64,000 nucleotides of DNA, from contig NC_091053.1 in NCBI RefSeq assembly GCF_963966145.1, positions 5,766,001 through 5,830,000 on the forward strand, in the 5' to 3' direction. Of the stretch, positions 24,061-34,900 are shown one piece after another. The first letter of the stretch is position 1. Every line of letters begins with the position of its first letter. A program made the position numbers and the translations under genes. The stretch is from Tenebrio molitor (taxonomy: Eukaryota; Arthropoda; Insecta; Coleoptera; Tenebrionidae). Under the pieces are notes generated by a model that worked only from the letters and a program-made list of their open reading frames with translations, made no database searches and was not told the DNA's origin.

Positions 24061-24074
24061 ACTCTTTACATTCT

Positions 24075-25700
24075 TTACTACGCCACTGTATGGCGATTAA
24101 CCAATTGAAATGGAGGTCACGGTATCACGTGTCTTTAAGGCGTGCACTTTACATTTTACTCACTATCCAAGATCGCTAAATTGAAAACAGTCTTAGCAAT
24201 TTCTATTTTTTTAGGACATTCTGAATAATACTTTTTGGTTAGACTAATGCGAAAATTTAAATAAACTTCTGATTTTTCACTACGCCACTGTATGGAGATT
24301 AAACAATTGGTTTAAATTTCGAATGTGCTTAATCAATCATTAATTAACAAAATCAGCTTAAAATAAAAATTTCTACATCAGAAGAAAATTTAGGATGAAA
24401 TTATAAGCGACTTGGAATTTATTTTTTCCTTTCTGTTTCTTCTGCAACTACTTACTAAAGAGAAATTAAGATAAAAGAAATCCGAATAATAAATTATGAA
24501 TTGTGCAAAAAAAGAACATTTTCAATTAATTAATAAAAGGCAGCTGATTATTATGACACATTTTCATAAGGAAAAATTAAAAGAGTTAGGCAAAATAAAA
24601 AAATAAAAAAGAAATAAAGTGGGATATAAAAATGTAGAAAAATATCTCGAGGCGCATTGTGAGCAGGTACCGGGTGTTCATTTAAATTTCTCCTCAAGGT
24701 TGGCGTTGAATAGTCGATTGTGAACGCACCACTCGTCAATCTACAGAGTAAAAACACAAACAACGTAAAAACTGAAGTTGGATTTAAACGGCTGATCCGT
24801 GAACTGTAATCCGTGGAGCGTTCACAATCGATTTTTCAACGCCTACTTTGAAGTGAAATTTAAATGAACGCCCGATACTTTCACACTTTGAACACCACAA
24901 CAGCCCATTTTCTCTACTAACTTGACAGGTCTTCAACAAAAAAAAAATATGTCACGGGATTGAAAAACTTAGTGTAAAACTCAACTACGTTATTAACGCT
25001 TGTATGATTGATTGTATAGAAAAACAAAATAATATAAAGTCATCTTTTGTTTTGATCAATCGATAAAAGTAAAAGCAAGACTAAATTTTAATCCAGTATT
25101 GAGAGAAAAAATTGAAAGAAATTCGAAGTTCTTTGTTACGCCACTGCATGATAAGTATCCAATAGAGACAGAGTTGATAGAATGACGTATTTAAGGCGCG
25201 TGGTTTAAATCTTTTCCACGGAAAATCTTCAGCGATGGATTTATACATTTAAAAAAGCAATTTTCTAAATGTTTCTAACTTTAGTTTAACAGTTAATCCA
25301 TATAAGTAATTTAGTCCAAAACATTCAAAATCGGTGCCTCCGTGACTAGGAAAAAAGATAAAGACCATGTGGAGTTCTTCGAAAAATTGTGTCCTGGCTT
25401 TGTATCTTTTCAATTTACATTTTAATAACTCGCAACTCTATACTACGCCACTGTTTAGTAAGCACACATATTGATATTTAAACAAGAAACGTTTGAAACA
25501 AAAATACAACTTTCTAGATCGGTGTTTGGATGATTAATTCTACTGAAATAATAAACTGTAAGAGTTTGATATACGGGCGATGAAATTCTTTGGTACGCCA
25601 CTGCGTAGCAATTAGCCAATGGCGCTCGTTGACGCTATGACGTGTCTGCAAGGCGCGCAATTTAATTCTTGTTCACCTCTCGCTTGGGTAGATACATACC
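24075..25700. repeat. Decayed cluster of ACGCCACTG-centred modules
   Basis: ACGCCACTG occurs five times on the plus strand, at 24080, 24282, 25138, 25445 and 25595. Most copies are preceded by a TTCTTT- or TTTCAC-like run and TA/GT, and followed by YRTRG and then a CCAAT-like word. Three copies are followed 45-50 bp later by a second block resembling GACGTGTCTTTAAGGCGCGC (near 24126, 25183 and 25639). Between the modules the sequence is unrelated or too diverged to align by eye. It could be an old tandem repeat or a set of regulatory modules. Confidence 0.55.
24670..24875. mobile_element. TA-flanked MITE, copy A, 206 bp
   Basis: Ends CCGGGTGTTCATTTAAATTT and AAATTTAAATGAACGCCCGA are inverted, with further inverted pairing through CGATTGTGAACGC. 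TA flanks both sides (24668-24669, 24876-24877). It is the same family as 45546-45779, in the opposite orientation. Confidence 0.8.
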
Positions 25701-27707
25701 TGTACGGTACATCCCCCGTGATCGGATCTTCGTCATTTCAACAAAAGAATATTTGACGTAGCCGTAATAATGCTAATTTTATAATGGAAAATCCAACGAA
25801 TTCCATGACGCAATCACTCCAAAAAGCTCCAGAGTCGGTGTCTGGATGAGTAATCGAGTGAAAAAAAAAGAAAAAAAGATCCAACGGAGAGTACTACTAG
25901 CTCTCCAAGCGGTCATCATTATAAATAACGTCCAAGTGTGCAATAAGAAGTGTAACCCAGGCCCCGATATTAAATGGGAATAAATAACCATGAACGGCTA
26001 AACAGTTTACAGTGATTTATAACAATGGAGGTCGGTTAAATAACGCGCTGTATAAATCAGCGGAGAGTGTAATGTGATTATTTGTGTTTAATGTGATTTG
26101 TTGATCTGACGGCCGTACACCTCGTCGTTGACAGCCGCGTGGCGTCCAAAGAGCGTCGCGGCGACCTGTCAAATCAGGCGGAACTGCAGAATGACAAATG
26201 CACTCAGCCCTGTCGCTTATTCGGGTGCAGATTGTATAAAATGTAATTGAATCATGCATTGTGATTGTACTCATCGCTGAAAGTGATGCATTAGATTCAT
26301 GCGCCGTCTATTTAGTTATTTGGGGTTAATATCCTTGAATGGGGGAACCCCCGGATTCGGTGTGCGGATTACTTATTTCGACAGTGTGTCGAAACATGAG
26401 GATGGCATAAATCACAACTGGAACATAAATTTTCATGTTCGTGTTCGAAGCTTAGTCCGGGTACTTTAAATAATTGCATCAGACAATATTTTTTCCAAAT
26501 TTTGATTTTTTGTTCCAAAATAGTTTTGATGGTTTTCAACGGTGCAATATTATTCAAACAATCCTGTGTATAATCCGAAATTCGCTTTCTCCAAGAAAAA
26601 TGAATTCCTCCGCTTGTTTACAATTCAATTATCGTCGATATGGAAGCGGACAAGGAAGAGCAATTCAATTATCCGGTGCAAACGGCTCTCTCCTCAAAAT
26701 AATTTTTAAAAGTCACGACGTGTTAATCCCTCGAAATTCGTGAGTAATAAATTGGCCGATAAAAGGTTCTTACCTAGGCTTTTTTTTACAAGAAAACTCC
26801 ATTAAATAGAGCACGTAGGAGTAATGAAAGCATCCCATTTCCTGCATCGGAGGATTCGAAGGCGGCCCACGAGTAGCTCTCTCCTCATTGTCACGCAAAG
26901 ACACTAAAGACCCCCTGATTGAAAAACCGTTTCGAGACGCCACCTTTCTTCCGGGAATAATTGCTTTCGGAGGAAAAAAATCGACACATTCTGATACCTT
27001 TAAGTCAGTTTAAACAAGACGAGGACGCGCACCGGGATTTTTATTTCATTTTTTCGAGCCGGTGGGCTAATTGCTTCGACGGAAACATCGCTTCTGTTTG
27101 AACAGTGTTGATTGCTAATCAGCAATTTGCGGGGGAGAGCACTCGTCGTCTTAAATCCACGTAAAAATAATTGGAATTTTACTTGAGGAATGGCTCATGT
27201 ATTTGCGACGTTGGATGACGCTGTTTCCGATTTTCGCGGATCCCAAAATCAATCAAATGGCCAAAAGTTGGTTATCTTCTTCTAATACTTCACTTGTGAT
27301 GATAACAGTATTCGCGAAAATTCGTCAAAATAGGCGCCATGACCATGTCTTTACATCAACTTTCCTTTCTACTTCTGAAATAACTTCTGCAAAAGAAATT
27401 AGAATCTATAGAGACAATATAGATTTTAGTAACTTCTATCTTCGTTAGTTGCGCTTAACAAAGATAGTCTGCACTTCTAGTTCTACTTCTGAATTTTTTT
27501 AACGTCTTCAAAATACTCCAAGTACATCAGCATAATCAGAAGAATTCAGTAATTGACACTGAGGTAATAATACATCGTTTACATTTCTGTTTAGATCTAA
27601 ATAGAACTTTTTCTAATAGATGGAAATTTTCTTGTTACGTAACATTGGTGTTAATTTTTGCTTCTAAATTTTTCTTCTACAGAAGAAACTGGAATTGCAT
27701 AATTGCA
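25701..27707. other. Non-coding, no supported gene
   Basis: GC-balanced in part (25900-26360, 26800-27150). No recognisable exon, RNA gene or array. A T/A-rich passage at 27430-27700 leads into the LINE-derived array. Confidence 0.45.
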
Positions 27708-28260
27708 AAGAAAATGGATAACAATGGAAACAAACAAGGAGGCGAAGAATTAGAAAGGACCTATATAGGTAGCAGAGGGGAAACAGTGATAGCTTACGGA
27801 ATAGTAAACGAAGAAGCATGGGAAAGAGTAGAAGAATCCAGAATAGGAGAAAAAGTAGAGTCGGGCCTTCTCCCGCTAGAAATAAGTATAAGAAACGAAC
27901 CATGAAGAAAAGGGAAAGGGAAGAGCAAAAGAGAAGCAGATGAAGGTGACAATATAAATATGAGATGACCAAGGAGAAGAAGAGTATAGAAGGAGACTAG
28001 AAGAAGCCAGAGCAAGAAGTAGAGAAGATGGCGGTAGAACTGAAAGAAGTAGTTGAAAAAGCAGCGACAAAAACGGAAGTAATAGTCAAGGGAGCAAAAC
28101 GAACAAGAAAGAAAAATGAGTGGTGGGATAAAGAATTTAAACAACTGAAGAAGGAAGCAGTAAAGGCGTTAAGAAAATGGAAGAGGACCAAGATCAACAG
28201 AAATAGCTTCGTAGAAGCGAAGAGGAGGGAAAGAAGAGAAAAGGAATAATTATATACTAG
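27708..28260 (+). pseudogene. LINE endonuclease segment, tandem unit 1 (5'-truncated)
   Basis: Encodes the C-terminal part of a LINE apurinic-type endonuclease followed by the linker before reverse transcriptase. The frame shows DYGIVNEEAWERVEE-type sequence, then GEKVESGLLPLEISI. In functional elements of this type the last block carries a catalytic S-D-H; here it reads S-G-L, so the nuclease would be dead. After a frame change comes the lysine-rich linker (NEWWDKEFKQLKKEAVKALR) to a stop at about 28249. Unit 1 lacks the beginning that units 2 and 3 have. It is probably from the same LINE family as the relic at 4.15-5.26 kb, but the opposite half. Confidence 0.75.
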
Positions 28261-28976
28261 TCTTCCCATTGTTTTTTAGATAAATTGTGTGTTATCAAGT
28301 ACAGAGAAGATTGTATGTTCTTGGGAGGGGACTTCAACGGGAGAATAGGAGAAAGAGGAGCAAGAAATTGGGAAGAGGGGGGGAAGAAAATCCAAAGACA
28401 AGGTGGAAAATGCAGAGGGGAAGAGACTGATGAAATGGATAACAATGGAAAAAAAACAAGGGGACGAAGAATTGGAAAGGATCAATATAGGTAGCGGAGG
28501 GGAAACAGTGATAGATTACGGAATAGTAAACGAAGAAGCATGGGAAAGAGTAGAAGAATCCAGAATAGGAGAAAAAGTAGAGTCGGGCCTTCTCCCGCTA
28601 GAAATAAGTATAAGAAACGAGCCATAAAGAAAGGGGAAAGGGAAGAGCAAAAGAGAAGCAGAAGAAGGTGATAATATAAATATGAGATGACCAAGGAGAA
28701 GAAGAGTATAGAAGGGGACTAGAAAAAGCCAGAGCAAGAAGTAGAGAAGATGGCGGTTGAACTGAAAGAAGTAGTTGAAAAAGCAGCGACAAAAAAGGAA
28801 GTAATAGATAAGGGAGCAAAAGGAACAAGAAAGAAAAATGAGTGGTGGGACAAAGAATTGAAACAACTGAAGAAGGAAGCAGTAAAGGCGTTAAGAAAAT
28901 GGAAGAAGACCAAGATCAACAGAAATAGCTTTGTAGAAGCAAAGAGGAGGGAAAGAACAGAAAAGGAATAATATAT
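28261..28976 (+). pseudogene. LINE endonuclease segment, tandem unit 2
   Basis: Starts with a non-LINE lead-in (TTCCCATTGTTTTTTAG then ATAAATTGTGTG) and then encodes REDCMFLGGDFNGRIGERG, the GD(F)N motif of the endonuclease fold. A G-run near 28374-28385 shifts the frame. The next frame holds the GEKVESGLLPLEISI block (S-G-L in place of catalytic S-D-H) and ends at the NEP stop near 28627. The linker frame (28750-28971) follows. It repeats with a period of about 722 bp relative to unit 1. Confidence 0.78.
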
Positions 28977-29704
28977 ATACTTGTTTTCCCATTCTTTTTT
29001 AGATAAATTGTGTGTTGTCAAGTACAGAGAAGATTGTATGTTCTTGGGAGGGGATTTCAACGGGAGAATAGGAGAAAGAGGAGCAAGAAATTGGGAAGGA
29101 GGGGGGGGGATGGGAAAAGAAAATCCAAAGACAAGGTGGAAAATACAGAGGAGAAGAGACTGATGAAATGGATAGCAATGGAAAAAAACAAGGGGACGAA
29201 GAATTGGAAAGGACCCTATATAGGTAGCAGAGGGGAAACAGTGACAGATTACGGAATAGTAAACGAAGAAGCATGGGAAGAGTAGAAGAATTCAGAATAG
29301 GAGAAAGGGTAGAGTGGGACCTTCTCCCGCTAGAAATAAGTATAAGCAACGAACCATGAAGAAAGGGGAAAGGGAAGAGTAAAAGAGAAGCAGAAGAAGG
29401 TGACAATATAAATATGAGATGACCAAGCAGAAGAAGAGTACAGATGGAGACTAGAAAAAGCCAGAGCAAGAAGTAGAGAAGATGGCGGTAGAACTGAAAG
29501 AAGTTGTTGAAAACGCAGCGACAAAAAAGGAAGTAATAGATAGTCAAGGGAGCAAAAGGAACAAGAAAGAAAAATGAGTGGTGGGACAAAGAATTGAAAC
29601 AACTGAAGAAGGAAGCAGTAAAGGCGTTAAGAAAATGGAAGATCCAGATCAACAGAAATAGCTTTGTAGAAGCGAAGAGGAGGGAAAGAACAGGAAAGGA
29701 ATAA
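28977..29704 (+). pseudogene. LINE endonuclease segment, tandem unit 3
   Basis: Same order as unit 2: TTTTTTAG lead-in, GGDFNGRIGERG block, a G-run at 29099-29109 with a frameshift, the PLEISI block (here V-E-W-D-L-L, again without the catalytic histidine), and the linker. It carries extra frameshifts, for example near 29275 and in the linker near 29540. The period to unit 2 is about 723-732 bp. The array therefore copies one LINE fragment together with a short foreign lead-in. Confidence 0.77.
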
Positions 29705-29797
29705 AAATGTTTTTTTTTGGAACTGCTATTTTATGTTTAATTATTTGTCCACACCATGTCTCGGATCAAATTAGCGATTTGAAGCGATTTCATATAA

Positions 29798-29836
29798 TTG
29801 CCTTCCCATTGTTTTTTAGATAAATTGTGTGTAGTG
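29798..29836 (+). repeat. Fourth copy of the array lead-in
   Basis: CTTCCCATTGTTTTTTAGAT followed by AAATTGTGTG recurs here, about 95 bp after unit 3 ends, and is not followed by endonuclease sequence. It marks where a further unit was lost or where the original host sequence of the array lies. Confidence 0.75.
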
Positions 29837-31849
29837 AACTATTTGTAAATAATGGACATCAAAGTCAATTTCCTCATCTATTGCAAAACATCAAGCGCTA
29901 AATCCACTTAAACTAAATCTCAATATTCATTTAAGCAGCGCTGTTCTGGAGAACAAATTGTCTAGAACTGTTTATAGATTAATTATTCTCTGAACTTGAA
30001 TCTCGCAAAAACTGTCTGAAAATAGACTACTCAGAGCATCACAGCGAAACCGGAGGTGGGACTTTCGATCGAATTCCGTTCGGTTTGGCGAACGCACCTG
30101 CAACATTCGCGTCCACTCGGACCAGATCTAATTTGCAGAAGAGGCGCAGCAGTTCGCGTGTTAACGTAAAAATTTCCGGTTTAACGGTCTCCACCGGAGA
30201 GGAAGCGCCTCGTTGTAATTTCACTTGCCGGGAATTAATTCGAGCTTGGTAGTGATTCGTTAGAACTCAACTTCTTAGTATTTAAGACGGATTATGAGGG
30301 TTTAGCCGTAAAGGCTGTACAAATTTTATATAAACGAGTCAGTTCACTTTTCTTAGTTCAAAGCTCAGCAAAGCAAATACGAGCTTTATTGTGATTAATT
30401 ACGACAAAATTGGGCAGAAGAGGAATTTCATTATGATTTCGGGAGGCAACTCGTCGTCTCCACCTCGAGAAAAACGCGGATTTTTCGCTGGAGGGATCCG
30501 GTTTTCAAAGCGGTTTAATTTTAGTCTACCTTTAAAGTAAAGCCAACGACCGACCACAACTGTAAACCTAGCCGAATTGTAACGTATTGACGTAACCTTA
30601 TTGGCAAAGGGGAAGAGTCTAGGTGGTTGTGTATTATTGAAAACATCTGGAAGTCTAATAATATACATTAGCTAAATGTTTGCAACACTTTATTCGCTGT
30701 TTGTATTGCGGTTGAGATCTTTCCTTTGGGACAACTTGGAGTGGTCATTGTTTATTTAGTTCGGTGGTCGAGGCGCTCCGGCCCTTCGGCCGTCTACAGC
30801 TCCCCACGACACTGTCAACAGCCAACTTTATTTACCTCGGAGCCTTTCGATGCTGGCCCCGTCGATAAAAACCGTCTTCGAGGGAAATGATCCAGTCCAC
30901 TCGCGACAATTTTCGTCAGGACCTGGACCACCTGCTGCGCCTGTCGAGGGGGCCCAAATTAGAGCCCCGTCTGCAATTATCGATCTGTTTGCGGAGGCGG
31001 CGTCCGCCGTAACGAGAGCTACGTACTTCCGCGACAAAGTGATTAATTGTGATGTATAGGTGGTGGCAAAGGAGCGGGAAAAAAGTTCATTTGCAGGAGG
31101 TCAGGCGGAAAGCAGAAGTTGCCTCATTTACAAAGACAGCAGGAGCCTCGGAACCTCGTTGCAGCGCCAACTAATCCCGTGTGTTCTTATTCTTTCCTCC
31201 GCAGACATAAATAGACGGCCCACGGGGGTAAAAAGCGCCAATGGAAGAATGCCCTCTTCCGCTTGGACAGCGCCGCACAAAACACCACCGAGGCAATTAG
31301 TATCGTGTTCTGCACAATTAGGGAGTCGCGCGGCTCTTTTTTTTTTGGCTCTTTTCTTCGGCGATCCCGGACGATACACCCGCCCCCGGGGATTTATTCA
31401 TCTGCGGGGATTTTTATGGCTTTTGTTCGACAAAGTCGAGGTGGTGGTGCCGCGAATTTGTTTGTTTGCCGACGGCATTAACGTATTTTACAAATTTAGT
31501 TACGGTGACCAAGGACGCGGTTTACGAGGTAACTTCAGACGGAATCGAAGCTCCTGCATGCAGTAAAGACCACAATTTTCCTAATGTCACCATCCGCAGA
31601 AGCGACACATCGACGTTTATGATTTATCCGAGAAGACCCGGATTGCGATAGTACAACAAATCAGTCGAACGCTCTGCTGAAGCGTCCTCGTTCCGAATAT
31701 TCAACTAACTCGACTGTTGTTTATTCTATTAAATAAAAAACGAGGGAGAAAGTTCAGAAAATTGTGCCAACAACGACGAGATTTACAAAAACTAAAGTGG
31801 TTTTATTAAAGAATGAATCTTGAAGGTTCACGTTTTCTATTATTTCCAA
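29837..31849. other. Non-coding, GC-balanced, no supported gene
   Basis: Frames on both strands at about 30830-31650 overlap each other and have no recognisable domain. Composition rises in G+C at 30720-31560, so an unrecognised exon cannot be excluded. Confidence 0.4.
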
Positions 31850-32298
31850 CGGATCTCTTACAATTTTTTTTTCTCTAATTTCAGAACAATGTTCAAATGC
31901 GTCTCTCTAATTTGTTTTTATACAACATTCTCTTGAGCAATGTCTCCTTTTAGCTAGTTTCTATTCCACTCGTCGCTCGTTCTTAGTGTCTCACGTCATT
32001 CGCTTCCAATCAAAATTTCTCTTCTTGTAATTATCTCCTGCTTTACATAACATTATCAATTACTTTCTTTGGTCTCCACTACCTACTGGTATTGTATTTG
32101 CTCTGTTGATTGTCTAGAAGTGCATCTACATTTTCCCCTTATTGCTAATTCATAAGATACATCATTATTACATTCCAATTCTTGATTATTTATCTTCATA
32201 TATTTTTTCATCTTTCTACTTCCACTCGAACGCTGAACCTACTTTGCTTATTTCCTTATTGTTCACAATTTTACTTAATTGGATTTCCCTATCTTTTA

Positions 32299-33003
32299 CC
32301 ACATCCAACTTCCTCTTGTTTAGTTTTCTTCATTGTATTGCGATTTGAATCAATTATTGATACAATTCTCTGTTTCTTCTAGCTTTCATCTTCTTCTATT
32401 CTATAACTACAACTAGAATCGTTCTAACGTCATATTCGTTCTACCATATCCAATTTCCTGTTTTTTAGTTTTCTTCATTGTGTTGCGGTTTGTATCAATT
32501 ATTGATACAATTTTCTGTTTCTTCTTGTTTTCATCTTTTTTTATTCTATAACTACCACTAGATTCGTTCTAACGTCATATTCGCTCAACTACATCCAATT
32601 TCCTCTTTTTTAGTTTTCTTCATTGTATTGCGATTTGTATCAATTATTGATAAAATTTTCTGTTTCTTCTAGTTTTCATCTTCTTCTATTCTATCACTAC
32701 CGATAAAATAGTTCTAACGCCATATTCGTTCTACCATATCCAATTTCCTGTTTTTTAGTTTTCTTTGTATTGCGATTTGTATCAATTATTGATACAATTC
32801 TCTGTTTCTTCTAGTTTTCATCTTCTTCTATTCTATAACTACCACTAGAAACATTCTAATGTCATATTCGTTCTACCATATCCAATTTCCTGTTTTTTAG
32901 TTTTCTTCATTAAGTTGCGATTTGTATCAATTATTGATACAATTTTTTGTTTCTTATAGTTTTCATCTTCTTCTATTCTATAACTACCACTAGAATCATT
33001 CAT
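32299..33003. repeat. 145-bp tandem array, about 4.9 copies
   Basis: Copies start near 32299, 32443, 32588, 32733 and 32875 (spacing 142-145 bp). Each unit holds TATCAATTATTGATA or a close variant, a 15-bp palindrome, followed by a TTCTGTTTCTTCTAG-type run and CTATAACTACCACTAGAA-like sequence. Units differ by a few substitutions and small deletions. 145 is not a multiple of three, so the array is unlikely to be coding. Confidence 0.88.
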
Positions 33004-33136
33004 AGCTCCACCGTCTACCGTCTCCACAATTTTTTTTTTGTCATTTTCGTCTCTTACACCTAGTTTTCTTCTCTTGAAATAAGAATTTACTTCTCTCATC
33101 TTTCCTTCCTTTGTATCCCCTCGCTAGTTACATTCG

Positions 33137-33645
33137 AGGGGAACCCAGCAGTGTAAATCTCAATGAAATACGATACTTAGTAAGGGAGCAATGATCAATC
33201 GAATCCGCAAATTTTAATACAAAGTAAGATTTTTTTTCAGTTTTCTTCATTTTTCTCGAAAACAAAGGGAGTTACAGGGTGATTGTTATAAAACAAAAGA
33301 AGCATCTTGAAGAGAGGAATCCAACAGTGTAAAGTTGAATGGAATGGGCTATTTAATAAGGGAGCAATGGTCAATCGAATTCGCAAATTTAAACACCAAC
33401 GAAGACTTTTCTTTAAGTTTTCTTCATTTTTCTCGAAAACGAAGAGAGTTACGGGATGACTGTAATACAACAAACGAAGCACCTTGAATACAGGAATCCA
33501 ACAATGTAAAGTTGAATGGAATCGGTTACTTAATAAGGGAGCAATGGTCAATCGACTTCGCAAATTTAAACACAAAGTAAAAGTTTTTTTCATTTTTTTC
33601 GAAAACAAAGAGTGACAAAACAAAAGAAGCGTCTTGAAGCATTTT
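33137..33645. repeat. 177-bp tandem array, about 2.8 copies
   Basis: The anchor GGGAGCAATG(A/G)TCAATCGA recurs at 33184, 33360 and 33538. Units share GGAATCCAACA.TGTAAAGTTG, TTTTCTTCATTTTTCTCGAA and AACAAA.GAAGC.. CTTGAA. It is unrelated in sequence to the 145-bp array next to it. Confidence 0.85.
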
Positions 33646-34900
33646 TCATTTTTTTATGACTTTGTCTTCCTCTTTTTCAGAACATTTCAATAATTTGTCC
33701 ATCGATTTCCCCTTACTTTCAACAACCTCTTGATGTTTCAAAAGGAGACAGAAATCTGTATTTTCCCCTATTTCAAGCATCGTTTTTTAGCTTCTCATTT
33801 CTTCAAAGCATTTCGATAACTCCTCCAGTGATCTTTTTGCTGTCTCATCAACGTCTTGGTCTTTCGACGATATTACTTGTTTTCCACCATTTCTTTTTTC
33901 TCTAATACGTTACCCGCGTTTCTTTGATGTAGCCTGGTATTCCCTTAGAAGCATTTTCTCTTGTTGCTTTTATTCAAGATTGTTCAAACATTCGTGCATA
34001 TTTCTCTTCCTAGCTCTGCTTCCTCTTAAAATTTATTTTGTTTTATTATTGTCTTCTGCTTTGTATCTCACCGAAAATGATCTATTCATTCTAATATCTA
34101 TCTAATAACTTCAGCACACTATCTTACCATCAACCTCTTTTGATTTAGACGATTGTCAAAATACTTTTGGTTTATTTTCTCAACATTACAGTTCACCTTT
34201 GTCTTCTCCGACATAGTCCTTGTTATAAACAGAATCGCTCTCCTTTCTGATAATCTTCTGATTTATATCTACTAACCAATTACTCTTTCGTTTCTTGTTA
34301 CAGTTCCATTTTTCCTATACAGCAGATTCGTTCCTTTATATCCTTCTTCTTATCTTACTCTTTCCCTTCTTCGTCTTCTTCCACCTAAGCCGATTAAATG
34401 ATCAGATACCATCCTCTTTTGATCATATCCTTACAGTATTTCTGTTCATTTGATCTTAATTTCTCTACTTACTTGTTCCCATTCTTGATTTCTTGATATT
34501 TTTACCAGTTGGTTCTACTTCTCTTATTAGTATATCTACCACTAGAGTAGCGTTTGTTTTCTATTTGTCAATACATTTTATTTGAATTTTTGCTTCACGC
34601 TTTTCTATTTTAATTTCTAGTGTATCACATTTTTTCGCCTCTTACAATCAGAATATTCATTTCCTTTGTATCTCATCTTCCATTTTTACTAAACGTTGCA
34701 ATAACTCCTCTATCATTACTTCTACTACTGTTTCTCCCTAGTCCAAACACTTCCATCCCACCTCTTCCTTCATTCAGCATCATTCTTCTCCTCTTTTTCT
34801 GGTTGTTCTGGTCTTGCGCTCTTCCGATTTCTATTCTGATCCGCAATTCACATTTCTGGTCGATCTTGATGATCCTAATCATGATCAAAAATGTGAAAAC

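Larger units (their letters stand above)
31850..34900. other. Pyrimidine-rich block containing two tandem arrays
   Basis: About 3 kb with plus-strand T/C dominance and few G. It contains the 145-bp array (32299-33003) and the 177-bp array (33137-33645). The remainder is unique-looking pyrimidine-rich DNA. Open frames are compositional. The minus strand is lysine/glutamate-rich like the LINE family, but no LINE motif was found. Confidence 0.6.

Noticed and set aside
28999..29652. 217-codon minus-strand frame, the longest in the window
   Set aside because: It is antisense to LINE endonuclease unit 3; its F/L/S-rich sequence mirrors lysine/glutamate codons on the sense strand.
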